DNA of 64,000 nucleotides from Spiroplasma endosymbiont of Diplazon laetatorius. GTDB taxonomy: Bacteria; Bacillota_I; Bacilli_A; Mycoplasmatales; Mycoplasmataceae. The position numbers and the translations under genes are program-made. The notes beneath the pieces were generated by a model that worked only from the letters and a program-made list of their open reading frames with translations, was not told the DNA's origin and made no database searches. Positions 1-9,266 of the stretch are shown here, piece by piece (within the stretch, counting starts at the first letter, position 1; each line of letters begins with the position of its first letter). The DNA is taken from positions 558,001-622,000 of the forward strand of contig NZ_OZ026458.1 of assembly GCF_964019625.1 (NCBI RefSeq), in the 5' to 3' direction.

Positions 1-175
1 AGTCACCTTTTTCATTAAAAATAGCTCAAATACTGTATTCTTCATTGTTTTTAGGAACACCAATATTAATCATTCCTTTAATTAACATTTCCAATAAAAA
101 GACTGTGATTAATACTGCAACAACTAATTTATATCAAAGTCTAAAATCTTTTAAATTTTGTTTTGTAATAAACAT
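1..175 (-). CDS. N-terminal part of a membrane protein (cut by window edge)
   Basis: The first 58 codons of a minus-strand gene are visible, starting at the ATG at 173-175 and running off the window. The visible protein begins MFITKQNLKDFRLWYKLVVA and has one hydrophobic segment at about residues 13-32, so it is probably a membrane or secreted protein anchored by its N terminus. Two TGA codons fall where Trp is sensible. Only the signal/anchor region is seen, so no family can be named. Confidence 0.55.
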
Positions 176-205
176 GTTTTTTACCTCTAATCTTTATACA
201 AGTAA

Positions 206-250
206 GGCAACTTGCTTCGCAAGTTGCCTAAGAAGCACGCTACGCGTGCT
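206..250. repeat. two adjacent GC-rich hairpins
   Basis: GGCAACTTGC (206-215) and GCAAGTTGCC (219-228) form a perfect 10-bp stem with a 3-nt loop. Six bases on, AGCACGC (234-240) and GCGTGCT (244-250) form a 7-bp stem with a 3-nt loop. Both are strikingly GC-rich for this genome. No T-run follows, so they do not look like ordinary terminators. They lie 31 bases upstream of the ATG at 175. Confidence 0.5.
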
Positions 251-274
251 ACACAACGTTAACTAAATATTAAC

Positions 275-312
275 AAAAAAAACACAAAACATAAAGTTTT
301 TGTGTTTTTTTC
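275..312. terminator. bidirectional terminator
   Basis: AAAAAACACAAAAC (277-290) pairs with GTTTTTGTGTTTTTT (296-310) around a short loop with one bulge. A- and T-runs flank the stem, so it can end transcription on either strand. It lies directly downstream of the lipoprotein gene ending at 312. Confidence 0.6.
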
Positions 313-617
313 TATTCTATATTAAAAATTAATTTATTTAAATACTTATTAAATCATTCTTTAGTGCCAATTAAATTAACATAACTTTTTTGAGTACCAT
401 CTTTAAAAAATAATTGTAAATCTATATCTGTACTTCCTTGAATACCACCAAATAATTTAAAATCTTTAACAGTTGTTTTATCAACAGTATCAACATAATT
501 ATTTCTCATATCCCTAATTTCCACCATATTAGTATTTTTATCAGTACAAGAAATAACAACAGCACTAGAGACAGAAATCAAACTTACAGCTCCAAATAAA
601 GATAATAATTTTTTCAT
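312..617 (-). CDS. small lipoprotein
   Basis: A 101-residue protein with a mollicute lipoprotein signal: MKKLLSLFG, a hydrophobic stretch and a lipobox ending at Cys24 (AVVISC). The mature part is polar and soluble-looking. The reading frame passes an in-frame TGA (354-356) read as Trp and ends at a TAG at 312-314, adding 14 residues to the standard-code frame. An AAGGAG-type ribosome site precedes the ATG. Surface-exposed and membrane-anchored by inference; no functional family recognised. It borders the phage-like element and could belong to it, but its signal peptide matches other host lipoproteins here. Confidence 0.8.
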
Positions 618-644
618 AATTTTTTCTCCTTTTTAAAAGAATAA

Positions 645-674
645 CAAAAAAATACCTTAATTAAAAGGTATTAA
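645..674 (-). terminator. terminator after the phage-like secreted protein
   Basis: Read on the minus strand, AATACCTT pairs with AAGGTATT around TTAATT and is followed by a run of T. It lies about 120 bases past the stop of the 797-2266 gene and just upstream of the lipoprotein gene at 312-617. Confidence 0.6.
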
Positions 675-796
675 TATTAGTATTTTTGGAAAAAAAATTC
701 TTTAAATTTCATTAGCTATTTTTTAACATGTTCCAGGAAGTATTTAAAATAAATCAATATTTATGGTAAATTTTAAAAAATACATTGGAATATTTT

Positions 797-2266
797 CTAA
801 AATATTTTACCTAGTGCAATAGCTATTGCTAAAGTAAGAATAGAATAAACCATTAATGAAAAAGTAACATTAAAAGCAAATAAATTTTGAATAGATTTTA
901 ATAACTCTGTTGTACCAACTAAAGACTGAATTAAAGGTCCTGTAATCTTATTAAAACCTGTAAAATCTAAAACAGTATTAATTAAATATATTCCAGCGTT
1001 AGTAACACACCCAAAAAGATTAGTTAAAGAACATGTCATATATGGAATATTAAAATTTCCACTAGGATTTTGAACTACATTATTTCAATCATTAGAATTG
1101 TAAATAGTAAAATTTAAATCTCTTAAAATTATATTTTTAATTCTATCTGTTGAAATACTATTAAATCCTAAAATTGTAGAAAATGAATTAAAACCTTTTA
1201 TTTGCTCTTTAATTTCATAATTTACTAATTCAATATCAGGTGTATTAGTATTCGAAGAACCAGTGGAATAATCAAAAATAGAACTTTTACTATTTAAATA
1301 TTGATAATAATTTTGATTAGAATCATAAATAATGTTTGAAATATTATCATATTTAGCTTGAAAACTAAAAGGTAAAACTTCATTGCTTTCTACCATTCTT
1401 TTATCCATATTTACTAATAGCCCTTTTGGATAAAGGTTAAAACCATTTTTTATAAAAATATTATAGTTAATAAAGTGCTTTTTTAAAACAGTACTATAAG
1501 GCATATTCATAATAACATTTGTATCTGGATCTAAATCAAAAATAAATTGAACCAAATTTCTATAAAAACTATTAAAAAGATTAATAATTTCATTAATATT
1601 ATATTCCTGGTTTAATTTATACTTATCAAAAAACTTATTTAAAGCATTTTCGAAATCAAAATTAAAAACTAATCTAGAACTATTAAAGCTATAAGGACTT
1701 TGATTTTCAATTAAAGGAGTAAATAAAACATTGAAAAAGTCATAATAAATATTTTCTTTCCCAGAACCACCAGTAACTTTAAATTCAAATTCTTTGTTAT
1801 TAACAACATCTAATAAACTGAATTTATCTTTATAAATTTGAAATGAAAAATACTCTTTATCTTTAATTACTAAATCCAAATCATAAAAACTATCACTACT
1901 TAATTGGGTATAAAAATAAAGAACTCACAATTTAACTCAATATTTACTACTATTAGAATCGATAGAACTAGAATCAAATCAAGTACTAATATCGTTAAAA
2001 TCTTTTAATGGAGTTAAACCAATAGAAAAAGCATAGTTTTTAGGGTTTATACCTTGATTAAAAAAATCAGACCTTAACATTAATTGAGATTGAATATCAT
2101 ATCTTTGAATAATACTATAAAGAGTATTTTGAGGATCAACATTAACATAATTAGTAACTTCATTAATTAATCTATTTCTAACTCCTATTTTAGTACCAAA
2201 ATCTAAAGTTAATGGCAATGACGAAAATAAAGATATTAGAAAACTAAAGAAAATTGAAAAAAACAT
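797..2266 (-). CDS. secreted, C-terminally anchored phage-like protein (adsorption-type)
   Basis: A 489-residue protein once five TGA codons are read as Trp. It starts with a signal-like hydrophobic stretch (MFFSIFFSFLISLFSSLP), has a long polar Asn/Ser/Asp-rich middle, and ends in a hydrophobic region from about residue 410 with a final transmembrane helix (VYSILTLAIAIALGKIF). That layout, signal peptide plus extracellular domain plus C-terminal anchor, is that of filamentous-phage adsorption proteins. The ATG at 2266 is preferred over an upstream GTG-type start because AAGGAG sits 7 bases before it. That site overlaps the stop of the upstream Cys-rich gene, so the two are coupled. The phage role is inferred from layout and the neighbouring Rep, not from sequence identity. 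Confidence 0.7.
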
Positions 2267-2277
2267 GTAATCACTCC

Positions 2278-2496
2278 TTATCCACAATAAACCTTCATTT
2301 TACAACAAGTACATATATCTTTATATGGTGCTGCTAAATGTTCACAATCACAATTATTACATAAACATAAATTTTTATATCTTTGATATTTTGAAATACT
2401 TTCATTTGAACGACAACTATATTTTAATGTATATGATTGTTGTTGCGCTTTATTATAACAATCATTACAAAATTGATTAATTTTTATTCATGGCAT
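2278..2496 (-). CDS. small Cys-rich protein of the phage-like element
   Basis: A 72-residue protein, MPWIKINQFCNDCYNKAQQQ at its start, with nine cysteines in CxxC, CxC and CxCC arrangements plus a His. This suggests one or two zinc-ribbon-like sites and possible nucleic-acid binding. One TGA is read as Trp at residue 3. Its TAA overlaps the AAGGAG ribosome site of the downstream secreted-protein gene. The frame stays open a few codons upstream through the poly-A tract, so the true start could be slightly earlier. No family recognised. Confidence 0.6.
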
Positions 2497-2519
2497 AGCT
2501 TCAACTTCTTTCTTTCTTG

Positions 2520-2536
2520 TTTTTTTTTTTTTTTTT
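2520..2536. repeat. homopolymer tract T17
   Basis: Seventeen consecutive T on the plus strand (A17 on the coding strand), 24 bases upstream of the start of the Cys-rich gene. Similar 16-17-base tracts occur at 11639, 21727, 30540 and 30640. Long homopolymers slip readily in mollicutes and can switch expression. Confidence 0.8.
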
Positions 2537-2552
2537 GATAAATTTAAATAGG

Positions 2553-2580
2553 TATTATTTTTTGTCGAAGGGAAATAGTA
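2553..2580. repeat. GTCGAAGG stem-loop, copy 1
   Basis: TATTATTT (2553-2560) pairs with AAATAGTA (2573-2580), with one G-T pair. The loop carries GTCGAAGG at 2564-2571. It lies about 60 bases upstream of the Cys-rich gene on the coding strand. See copies at 2898 and 4178. Confidence 0.6.
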
Positions 2581-2587
2581 CTAAAAG

Positions 2588-2608
2588 CACTATTTATAGT
2601 GTTTTTTT
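2588..2608 (+). terminator. plus-strand terminator-like hairpin inside the phage-like element
   Basis: CACTAT (2588-2593) pairs with ATAGTG (2596-2601) and is followed by seven T. No plus-strand gene ends here, so it may belong to an antisense transcript or to replication structure. Confidence 0.45.
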
Positions 2609-2897
2609 GTTTTAGTGGGTAAATCTTGTAATTTTTTTATTTTTATTCATGGTAGGTTTTTAGGCGGTAATTTCTAGGTGCTTTTTTCATTTAAACTGCT
2701 TATTTTTTAAAATGAGAGATAAGCAATTTAACTATATATTTAATCTAAATATATTTATATCGTAGGAAAAATATCTATTGCCACAAATTTAACTTTTTTA
2801 TAATTAAAAATTATAAATTGCAAGGAAAGTTAAATATAAATATTTTTTAGTTACTATAGTAAAACTATAGATACAATTTTAAAATTTTTTAAATATC

Positions 2898-2921
2898 TTA
2901 AAATTGTCGAAGGAAATTTAA
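2898..2921. repeat. GTCGAAGG stem-loop, copy 2
   Basis: TTAAAATT (2898-2905) faces AAATTTAA (2914-2921), seven of eight positions pairing, with GTCGAAGG (2906-2913) forming the loop exactly. Confidence 0.6.
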
Positions 2922-3178
2922 TAATTTAATTTTTAAGGCATTTAAAAAACCTTAAACTTTTAATAACATTTTTTTATCATTAATCACAACCCTTCTTGCT
3001 TATATACTTTTATGGACCTATAAAGATACATAAAATAACACACAAACAAATTTTAACTTTATAAGCCCGTAAAAATATATAAGCTCTTAAATAACATTTT
3101 TTTAATAACGGCAAATGGCGCTAAGGCGCTGGGTAACTAATTTATAACTAAACCTTTTTTGTTTAAAATAATATCTTG

Positions 3179-4078
3179 TTAATGTTCTTTTATTTTTTCC
3201 CTACCTTTTTTCATTCAATATGAATATTTATCAGGTAAATAAGTAGCATAACCATCAATAATAGCTTGTCTCATTTTTATAGCTATATGAATATATGGAT
3301 CTAAATCAACTTCAAAATCAAAAATTTTTAATCTATCACAAACTAAACCAAATAAAAAATCACATTTACTGCTTAATTTAAACAAATATAAATTTTCTGT
3401 TTTAACCATAAATTGAGTTAAATCATTAGGATTAATATTTAATACTCCAATTTTAGTTTTAGGATTAGAACAATTACTACTAAAATGATAAGACTTGATA
3501 TTTAAATCATATTTATTTAAATCTTTTGAGTCCAATTTATTTACTTTACTCATATATTTAGATAAATATTTAACTACTTTTTTTCTTCCTGTTGTTCCAC
3601 CTTTTACTTTAACATTTCAATTAATACCATGAGGTCAATAAGTAAAAATTATAGAGTTAGGAATATATACATTTAATATTATGTGGAAATGAACTGCTCC
3701 ACGTTTTTGATATTCATATATAGATACATATTTTAATTCTTGGTTTTTACGAAATTTAGATCGCTTTTCGCTATAAAATCAATATTTTAATTTTTGAAAA
3801 AATAACTTTAAATCATATTTAGCTTGTTTAATATCTTGCATATTTTTTGCATAAGTGAGAGTAAGAAATGATAATGTTTTTTGGTTATAAAAGTTATGAA
3901 ATGATTTTCTAATAAATCTACCTTTACTGCGAATTTTACTATTATTTAATTTTTCTTTATTTTCACCAGTATTTTTAACACCACCCTTATTACGCAAATT
4001 ACTCTCATAACTACTTAAAGGCAATATACTAGTCCTTACCATATCTCCATAATAAGTCTTTGAACAATAATATTCCAT
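3179..4078 (-). CDS. HUH-family rolling-circle replication initiator (Rep)
   Basis: A 299-residue protein after reading TGA as Trp at four places. Three Rep motifs appear in order: motif 1 FLTLT at residues 71-75, motif 2 HFH at 130-132 (the metal-binding His-hydrophobic-His), and motif 3 with Tyr171 and Lys174 (VVKYLSKYMSK), where the Tyr is the nicking residue. This is an endonuclease that nicks the origin strand and stays covalently bound to DNA, as in single-stranded phages and rolling-circle plasmids. AAAGGAG lies 11 bases before the ATG and sits in a hairpin formed by AAACTC and GAGTTT, which could limit translation. The C terminus after the Tyr motif is unclassified. Confidence 0.85.
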
Positions 4079-4177
4079 AAATAAAAAAACTCCTTTTTAA
4101 AGAGTTTCAATCAACATTATAAAATAATAAAGCAGTATTAATACTATTAATTAATAATAATTAAAAATAACTACTAT

Positions 4178-4206
4178 TTAAGTTTTTTGTGTCGAAGGAA
4201 ACTTAA
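4178..4206. repeat. GTCGAAGG stem-loop, copy 3
   Basis: TTAAGTTT (4178-4185) pairs perfectly with AAACTTAA (4199-4206); GTCGAAGG lies at 4191-4198 in the loop. It is about 100 bases upstream of the Rep start, near the right end of the element. Confidence 0.65.
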
Positions 4207-4290
4207 TTTTAAATTCTATTTAATTAAAGAATAACATAATAATCACTTATTAAACTATTCTTTTCTTCCGTTGTGTTATTTTATTAAAAA

Positions 4291-4317
4291 AATTATAGAC
4301 CATTTAAGTCTATAATT
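4291..4317 (-). terminator. terminator
   Basis: AATTATAGAC (4291-4300) pairs with GTCTATAATT (4308-4317). On the minus strand a T-rich run follows. It closes the 4320-4679 gene. Confidence 0.75.
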
Positions 4318-4319
4318 CA

Positions 4320-4679
4320 TTAGTTTTTGATTTCTTTTGACTCCTGATCTGAAAACTTATCTATTTTTGATGCATAAACAAAATAGAATAAACCTCAATC
4401 TAGAGCTGATTTTTTTTGAACTTTTTGTATTTCTTTTCAATCCTTATTAGCTTTTAAAAATACTAGTCCACCTGTCATTGAAAATAAAGTAAAAATAGAG
4501 ATTAAACCAGTTAAAACAGCTAAACCAAGTCACATTCAAGTTTGTTTTTCTTTTATGCTTTCTAATAAAAGAACAGTTATAAAAACACCCGTAAGCACTA
4601 GCGAAACTAGAAATATTATTATAGATGTAAGAGCTACTTTATAAACTCCCAATTTAATCTTTTCAATCTTATTATCCAT
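4320..4679 (-). CDS. small membrane protein with two transmembrane helices
   Basis: A 119-residue protein. Two long hydrophobic helices lie at about residues 15-38 and 49-73, and the cytoplasmic-looking C-terminal third is rich in Lys, Glu and Trp. Four TGA codons encode Trp. The ATG at 4677-4679 is chosen because it is the first in frame; the upstream AAGAG is a modest ribosome site. A strong terminator follows the stop directly, so it is a single-gene unit. It lies just outside the right boundary of the phage-like element. No family recognised. Confidence 0.7.
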
Positions 4680-4767
4680 CTCTTGATACCCCTATTTCCT
4701 ATTAAATATATTATAGATTATTTTAAAATAATTACAAAAAAAGTATTTTAGTGAGGTTGAAATATTT

Positions 4768-4790
4768 TTAGCTTTTTTTAAAAAAGCTAA
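4768..4790. terminator. perfect inverted repeat, terminator-like
   Basis: TTAGCTTTTTT (4768-4778) and AAAAAAGCTAA (4780-4790) are perfect 11-bp arms around one base. It stands in the divergent gap between the 4320-4679 and 4843-5277 genes and may insulate them. Confidence 0.45.
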
Positions 4791-4842
4791 CATATAAAAA
4801 AGTGTTATTATCTAGATAGGTACAATTTTAGGGGTAATTATT

Positions 4843-5277
4843 ATGAATTATGAAATTAAATTAGATATAAACATTAAAGCACCAATTGAAGTGGTTTGAA
4901 AAGAACTTGTAAACTTTGAAGTTTACAATAGTTGAAACCCAGTATTTGCTTCAATAATAGGTGATTTTAAAGTTAATAGCAAATTAAAAATCAAATTAAA
5001 AAACGACATGAAATTAAAGGCTTTATTATTAGAAATAAATGAAGAAAAAAGCTTTAAATGACTTATGACAATTGGTCCTAAATTTCTTTTTAACTCAATT
5101 CATAGTTTTGAATTGGAAAAAATAGACGAAAATACAACAAAATTTATACAAACAGAAACATTTGCAGGAATGGGAGTTAAAAAGTTTTGAAAGAAAATGA
5201 AACTAGCTACCGAGCAAGGTTATGATTATATGAATATGGCTTTAAAATATAGATGTGAAAATTTAATGAAAAAATAG
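4843..5277 (+). CDS. SRPBCC (START-like) domain protein
   Basis: A 144-residue cytoplasmic protein that reads as one SRPBCC/polyketide-cyclase-like fold. The N terminus IKAPIEVVWKELVNFEVYNSWNP matches the typical opening strand and helix with an NW-P motif, and a final amphipathic helix contains KKFWKKMKLATEQGYDYMN. Such proteins bind hydrophobic ligands; no substrate can be inferred. Four TGA codons are Trp at conserved Trp positions of the family. It lies 18 bases upstream of the DegV gene on the same strand, so the two are probably co-transcribed. The pairing with a fatty-acid-binding protein suggests a lipid link, which is inference. Confidence 0.8.
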
Positions 5278-5295
5278 AAAAGAAGAAGAAAACAA

Positions 5296-6117
5296 ATGAA
5301 AATTGCTATTTTAACAGATTCATCTTATGGTTTAACTTCAAACATTAAAGATGTTTTTATAACTCCATTATCAATTAACATATCTGGTGAAAAATCAATT
5401 AAAGATGATTTAAACTTATCAAATGAAGATTTTTTAAAAATAATAAATAACAATTTAAAAACTAGTCAAACAGCGTTTGGTGAACTAGAAGAAACTATCG
5501 AAAACATTCTAAAGAATTATGATCAAGTTATAATTTGTGGTGTTGCAAAAGCACTTTCAGGACAATACAACAGTTACTTAAACTTTGCAAGTCAAGAAAA
5601 ATTTAAAAACAAAGTATTTGTAATTGACAGTGATGGAGTAAGTATAATACTTGAAAAACAAATAAAAGATATTAGTGATTTAATAAATAAAGGAATGTCT
5701 TCAAAAGAAATAAAAGACTTCATTGAAAAAGATAAAAAAAATTATGAATGTTTTATAATTCCAAAAAAATGAAATACCATGGTTGCAAGTGGAAGAATAA
5801 GTAAATTAAAGGGACTTATTGCTACAACTTTAAAAGTAGCAGTTGTTTTAAAAGTAGCTGATGAAAAAATAGTGTTAGATAGCAAACAAAGAAGTTTCTT
5901 TATTGGTGTTAAATATATTTTGAATGAACTTAAAACTAAAATAAAAGATTTAAAAAAAATAGATGTTGCTTGTGGTATTTTTGATAACTCAGTTATCGAA
6001 AAAGTAAAATCAATTATTAAAGATTGTGGTTTAGAAATTAATTTATGATCACCTCTTACAAAAACTATAATGATAAATACAGGAGAACAAACTTTTGCCT
6101 TTTGTGGTTGAAGATAA
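5296..6117 (+). CDS. degV: DegV family fatty-acid-binding protein
   Basis: A 273-residue protein, normal for DegV (about 280). The N terminus KIAILTDSSYGL contains the family's DSS/DS motif, the central part carries the GVAKALSGQYNS segment, and the C-terminal lobe includes MVASGRISKLKG, matching the family GRI motif. DegV (FakB) proteins hold a fatty acid for phosphorylation by FakA, feeding host-derived fatty acids into phospholipids; no fakA is seen here. Three TGA codons are read as Trp. The gene follows the SRPBCC gene by 18 bases and ends at a strong terminator. Confidence 0.88.
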
Positions 6118-6120
6118 AAA

Positions 6121-6150
6121 AAACTTTGAAGATAAACTTCAAAGTTTTTT
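6121..6150 (+). terminator. terminator after degV
   Basis: AAACTTTGAAG (6121-6131) pairs with CTTCAAAGTTT (6137-6147), followed by a T-run. It also lies against the stop of the convergent DUF1295 gene (6150), so it serves both strands. Confidence 0.85.
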
Positions 6151-7001
6151 TATTTATTTTCTTTTTGCATTTTTTTAACTTTACTTGTATAACCTTTTCT
6201 TCCAATAAACGGAAACACAATACTAGTTTTTGAAATGTAGTTTTGATAATCTTTATTATCTTTAAGTTTTTTAAATGCATTTCTTTCAAGGATAGGAACT
6301 CCAGAAACAAATAATAATAAACAAATAATATAAATTGGTGATAGTAATCAAAATAAATAATAATAAATTTCATTATTAGAATTATTTTTCATAATGATAT
6401 TTGTTAAAAAAGCTATTGTTAAAAATAATCAAAAAACCATTTCACCAAAATAGTTTGGATGACGTGATATTTTTCAAAGACCTGTGTCAATAAAGTCTTT
6501 CTTCTTATTTTTATAAAATTTAGATTTTTGTTCATCCCCTATTGTTTCAAAAATTAATCCAAGTAATGCAATTAAAATAAATGCATAGCTAATATAATTT
6601 TTATTATCAAAGTATTGTTCTGGAATTGTTAAAGCAAAACATGCTGGTAGAACAATCAAGAAAACAGAAACTCCTTGTAGAACTCAAAATCCTAAAAATT
6701 TAAAAAATGAATTTCTAATGTTGTCAAATCTTTTATCATGTTTAATTTTTATTATTCTTTTGAATAAATAAGAACCCAAACGAATTGATCATAAAACAAC
6801 AAGTGAATAAATTAATATTTGTATGATTGAAAAATTTTGTTTTCAAGCAAAAATAATTGTAGTTGATATAAGGAATGTTAAAGCATAAGTTATATCTGTA
6901 AATACATCTGATTTAAAAATGAATGCTATAACAAAGAAAAATAAATTTAAAACAATACATAATGCAAATAAGTACGCTATAAAAATATAATTAATATCCA
7001 T
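6150..7001 (-). CDS. DUF1295 / steroid 5-alpha-reductase-like membrane protein
   Basis: A 283-residue polytopic membrane protein with about seven hydrophobic segments. Near residue 190 it has WKISRHPNYFGEMVFW, the R-H-P-N-Y-x-G-E signature of the DUF1295, steroid-reductase and isoprenylcysteine-methyltransferase superfamily, where it contacts the cofactor. The substrate is unknown. An AAAAGGAG ribosome site precedes the ATG at 7001. The gene is convergent with degV, and its stop falls in the degV terminator. Six or more TGA codons are Trp. Confidence 0.8.
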
Positions 7002-7064
7002 AATAATCTCCTTTTATAGAATTTATTATATATATAAATTTAACTTTTATATTTTATAAAAAAT

Positions 7065-7103
7065 AAAAACCTCTTTTACTTTTAAAAGTAATAGAGGTTT
7101 TTT
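7065..7103. terminator. bidirectional terminator
   Basis: AAAAACCTCT (7065-7074) pairs with AGAGGTTTTT (7093-7102), with an inner TTACTTTTAAAAGTAA helix. On the minus strand it lies about 60 bases past the 7166-9241 lipoprotein stop. Confidence 0.75.
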
Positions 7104-7165
7104 GTGGTCTTTTATATATTCTTTTATTTAATTAATTCTTATTTTTTTGAATCTTAAGATTCTTT

Positions 7166-9241
7166 TTATTTAACTAAATTAATTTCTGAAATAACTAATT
7201 TAGTTTTTGATGCGTTTTGTTTTAATTTGACGTTAAATACGTACTCTGTACTTCCATCAGTTACAGTATACTCAAAGTCATTAGTTGCTCTTCTTTTAGT
7301 TGTAACAGTTAATTTTTTAAATAATTGAGTTGCTTCTTTAACAAGATTCTCTATTTTAGTGTTGCTCTCTTCAACTCATTTTTTAAGTATTGAGTTTGAT
7401 TGAGCTACTAATTCTTTTGAATCTTCTAATATTTTAAAGAATTGTTCAAATACTGAACCCTCTTTTAATGTTCCATCACTGTTATAACCTAATATTTCAA
7501 ACATGTTTTTAATATCATTTAAAGCTTTTTGTAAAGTATCATCTTTTATTAATCTACCAATTAATTCAGAATAATCATCAAATTTAATTGTTGATTTTGT
7601 AGTTTTAGAAAATGCAGTATCAAATTCTTCAACTATTTCTTTTATAGACTTATCAGTTAAGAATTCAGTACCAATAGATCTAGCTTCGTTGAATCTACTT
7701 TTTCCATCACTTGAGTTAATTGCAAATGTTTCTGTACTTCCCATTAAACCTTTTAAATCAATTTTATTTAAAGGTGTTTGCATTAATTTCATTAATGAGA
7801 AACCTAATTTTTCATTTGTGTTATGTCATAAATAACCTAATCAGTTTTCTTGGAATTCTTCTTTATCTCCATTTTTATCAATTTTATCTAAAATGTTTCC
7901 TAAAAATTCTGGTAACATTCCTTTAACTGAGAAAATTAAACCTTTAATTGTGTTGTATTCAGCTCCACCATATTCTGGTTTTAAACCAGCATTAATAAAT
8001 GATCTAACTATTGAGTTAATATATATTTTCATAATTGTAGCATCTACATATTCTGCACCGTTTGCTTTTATAGCAACTTTAGAAAGTAAATCCATTAATC
8101 CACTATTAACTTTTTCTTTAAAATCACTACCTGCTTTAAAGTTTGTAGAGTTTGTAGCTAATAAAATTCCAATATAGTTTTTAAAAGTTACTCCTTCTTC
8201 GTCATTTACCATATATTTCAATTTCTTGAATACTTGTTTAAGGTCAATTGAGTTTGTACTAAATTTAGCAGTTCTTTTTGCTTCAATTTGTTCTAATGTA
8301 AGTATATTTGAAGTCATTTCATCATAACTAAATTGTTCAATATATACTAATAAAGTTCTTACAAATCTTATAATTTCAGCAATTGAGTCAACATTTTCTA
8401 TTAAATCGAATTTAAATTCAACTTCTTTGTCCATTAATTTTTTAATGTTGTCAGCTAAACTAGTTGTACTTTGATCATAGTTTGAATCAACATCTTTTTG
8501 AGTTGCATAACTTAATATTACTGCATCTTTACCTTTAATAAATTTGTCTAGTGCATTTGAAAGTCCAATTACACTTGAATTTAGTGCTGTTTGATTATTC
8601 ATATCTTTATAAATATCTGCACTAAATGCATTTTGAAGTATTTGTAATTTCTCATTAGACAATACTTTACCTAATGTTTTTAATATTTCTGGAGAAAGAA
8701 TGCTTTCAATCATTTCTGGATTTTCAGCAACTAATCCCAATAATCCTTGTAACTGACTTGGATCAGATAAGAACTCTAATAATTGAGGTAATGTATTTTT
8801 AATTGTATCTAAAATACCTTCGTCTTTAACACTTGGATCAAAAGCATAGTCTTGATAAATGTTGTCTGAAATTTTTAAATCAGATGCTAATAAAGAATTT
8901 GGATCAAAGTATTTATTGGCAATTGTACTAAATTTAGAGTTATTTTGTACATTCTCTGATTCATCAAAATCAGTTAATCCTAAATCTTTTAAATAAGCAT
9001 TTTTAACATCATTTTCCATTGTGTATTTTGAACTATAATGTGATTCACCATCAGATAATGGTTTTTGGTTTAAGTATAAAGATTTTGCATACTGAGTCAT
9101 TAACTTAGAAATAGTATCTTGTTGCGCTTCAGTATCAAAGTTATTTCCTAAAACTGGTGTGTTATCACCACAAGCAATAACACTCCCTACAGTAGAGAAA
9201 GTCATTGTTGCAGCTCCTAATAAACTTAATAATTTTTTCAT
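7166..9241 (-). CDS. large surface lipoprotein
   Basis: A 691-residue lipoprotein. The signal peptide MKKLLSLLGAATMTFSTVGS ends in the lipobox GSVIAC, so Cys24 is lipidated and the mature protein is displayed on the outer face of the membrane. The mature part is mostly alpha-helical and polar, with no enzyme motif seen. Two in-frame TGA codons (at 7841 and 7376) are Trp. A short 25-base gap separates it from the GDSL lipoprotein upstream, with AAAGGAAG as ribosome site, so it is the last gene of a three-gene operon (11341 to 7166). Likely an Entomoplasmatales-specific lipoprotein; function unknown. Confidence 0.88.
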
Positions 9242-9266
9242 GTGTATCTTCCTTTAGTAATTTTGA

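Larger units (their letters stand above)
2581..3178. other. non-coding, repeat-rich stretch of the phage-like element
   Basis: No ORF longer than about 15 codons is convincing here. The stretch holds a plus-strand terminator-like hairpin (2588-2608), ATTTAACTTT (2787-2796) facing AAAGTTAAAT (2826-2835) with a nested TTATAATTAAAAATTATAA, a GTCGAAGG stem-loop (2898-2921), and a GC-rich hairpin GCGC-TAAGG-type at 3117-3130 (GGCGCTAAGGCGCT). By position, just after the Rep gene, it is a candidate replication origin. Confidence 0.45.
636..4236. mobile_element. phage-like rolling-circle element with 11-bp flanking direct repeats
   Basis: The segment holds an HUH-type replication initiator, a Cys-rich small protein and a secreted protein with a C-terminal membrane anchor, all on the minus strand, separated by non-coding DNA rich in inverted repeats. 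AAAGAATAACA occurs at 636-646 and again at 4226-4236, bracketing the three genes. The gene set resembles filamentous phages of mollicutes (plectroviruses), where a Rep and a C-terminally anchored adsorption-type protein are expected. At 3.6 kb with no recognisable coat-protein or morphogenesis ATPase gene it is either a remnant, a satellite or a different small element. The direct repeat could be chance in such AT-rich DNA. Confidence 0.55.

Noticed and set aside
45-266. 73-codon plus-strand ORF
   Set aside because: Antisense to the partial membrane protein and runs through the two hairpins; no ribosome site.
2581-2700. Tiny ORFs of 12-15 codons inside the phage-like element
   Set aside because: Too short and without ribosome sites.
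6065-6373. 102-codon minus-strand ORF
   Set aside because: Overlaps the true DUF1295 gene (6150-7001) in another frame; no ribosome site; composition of a shadow frame.
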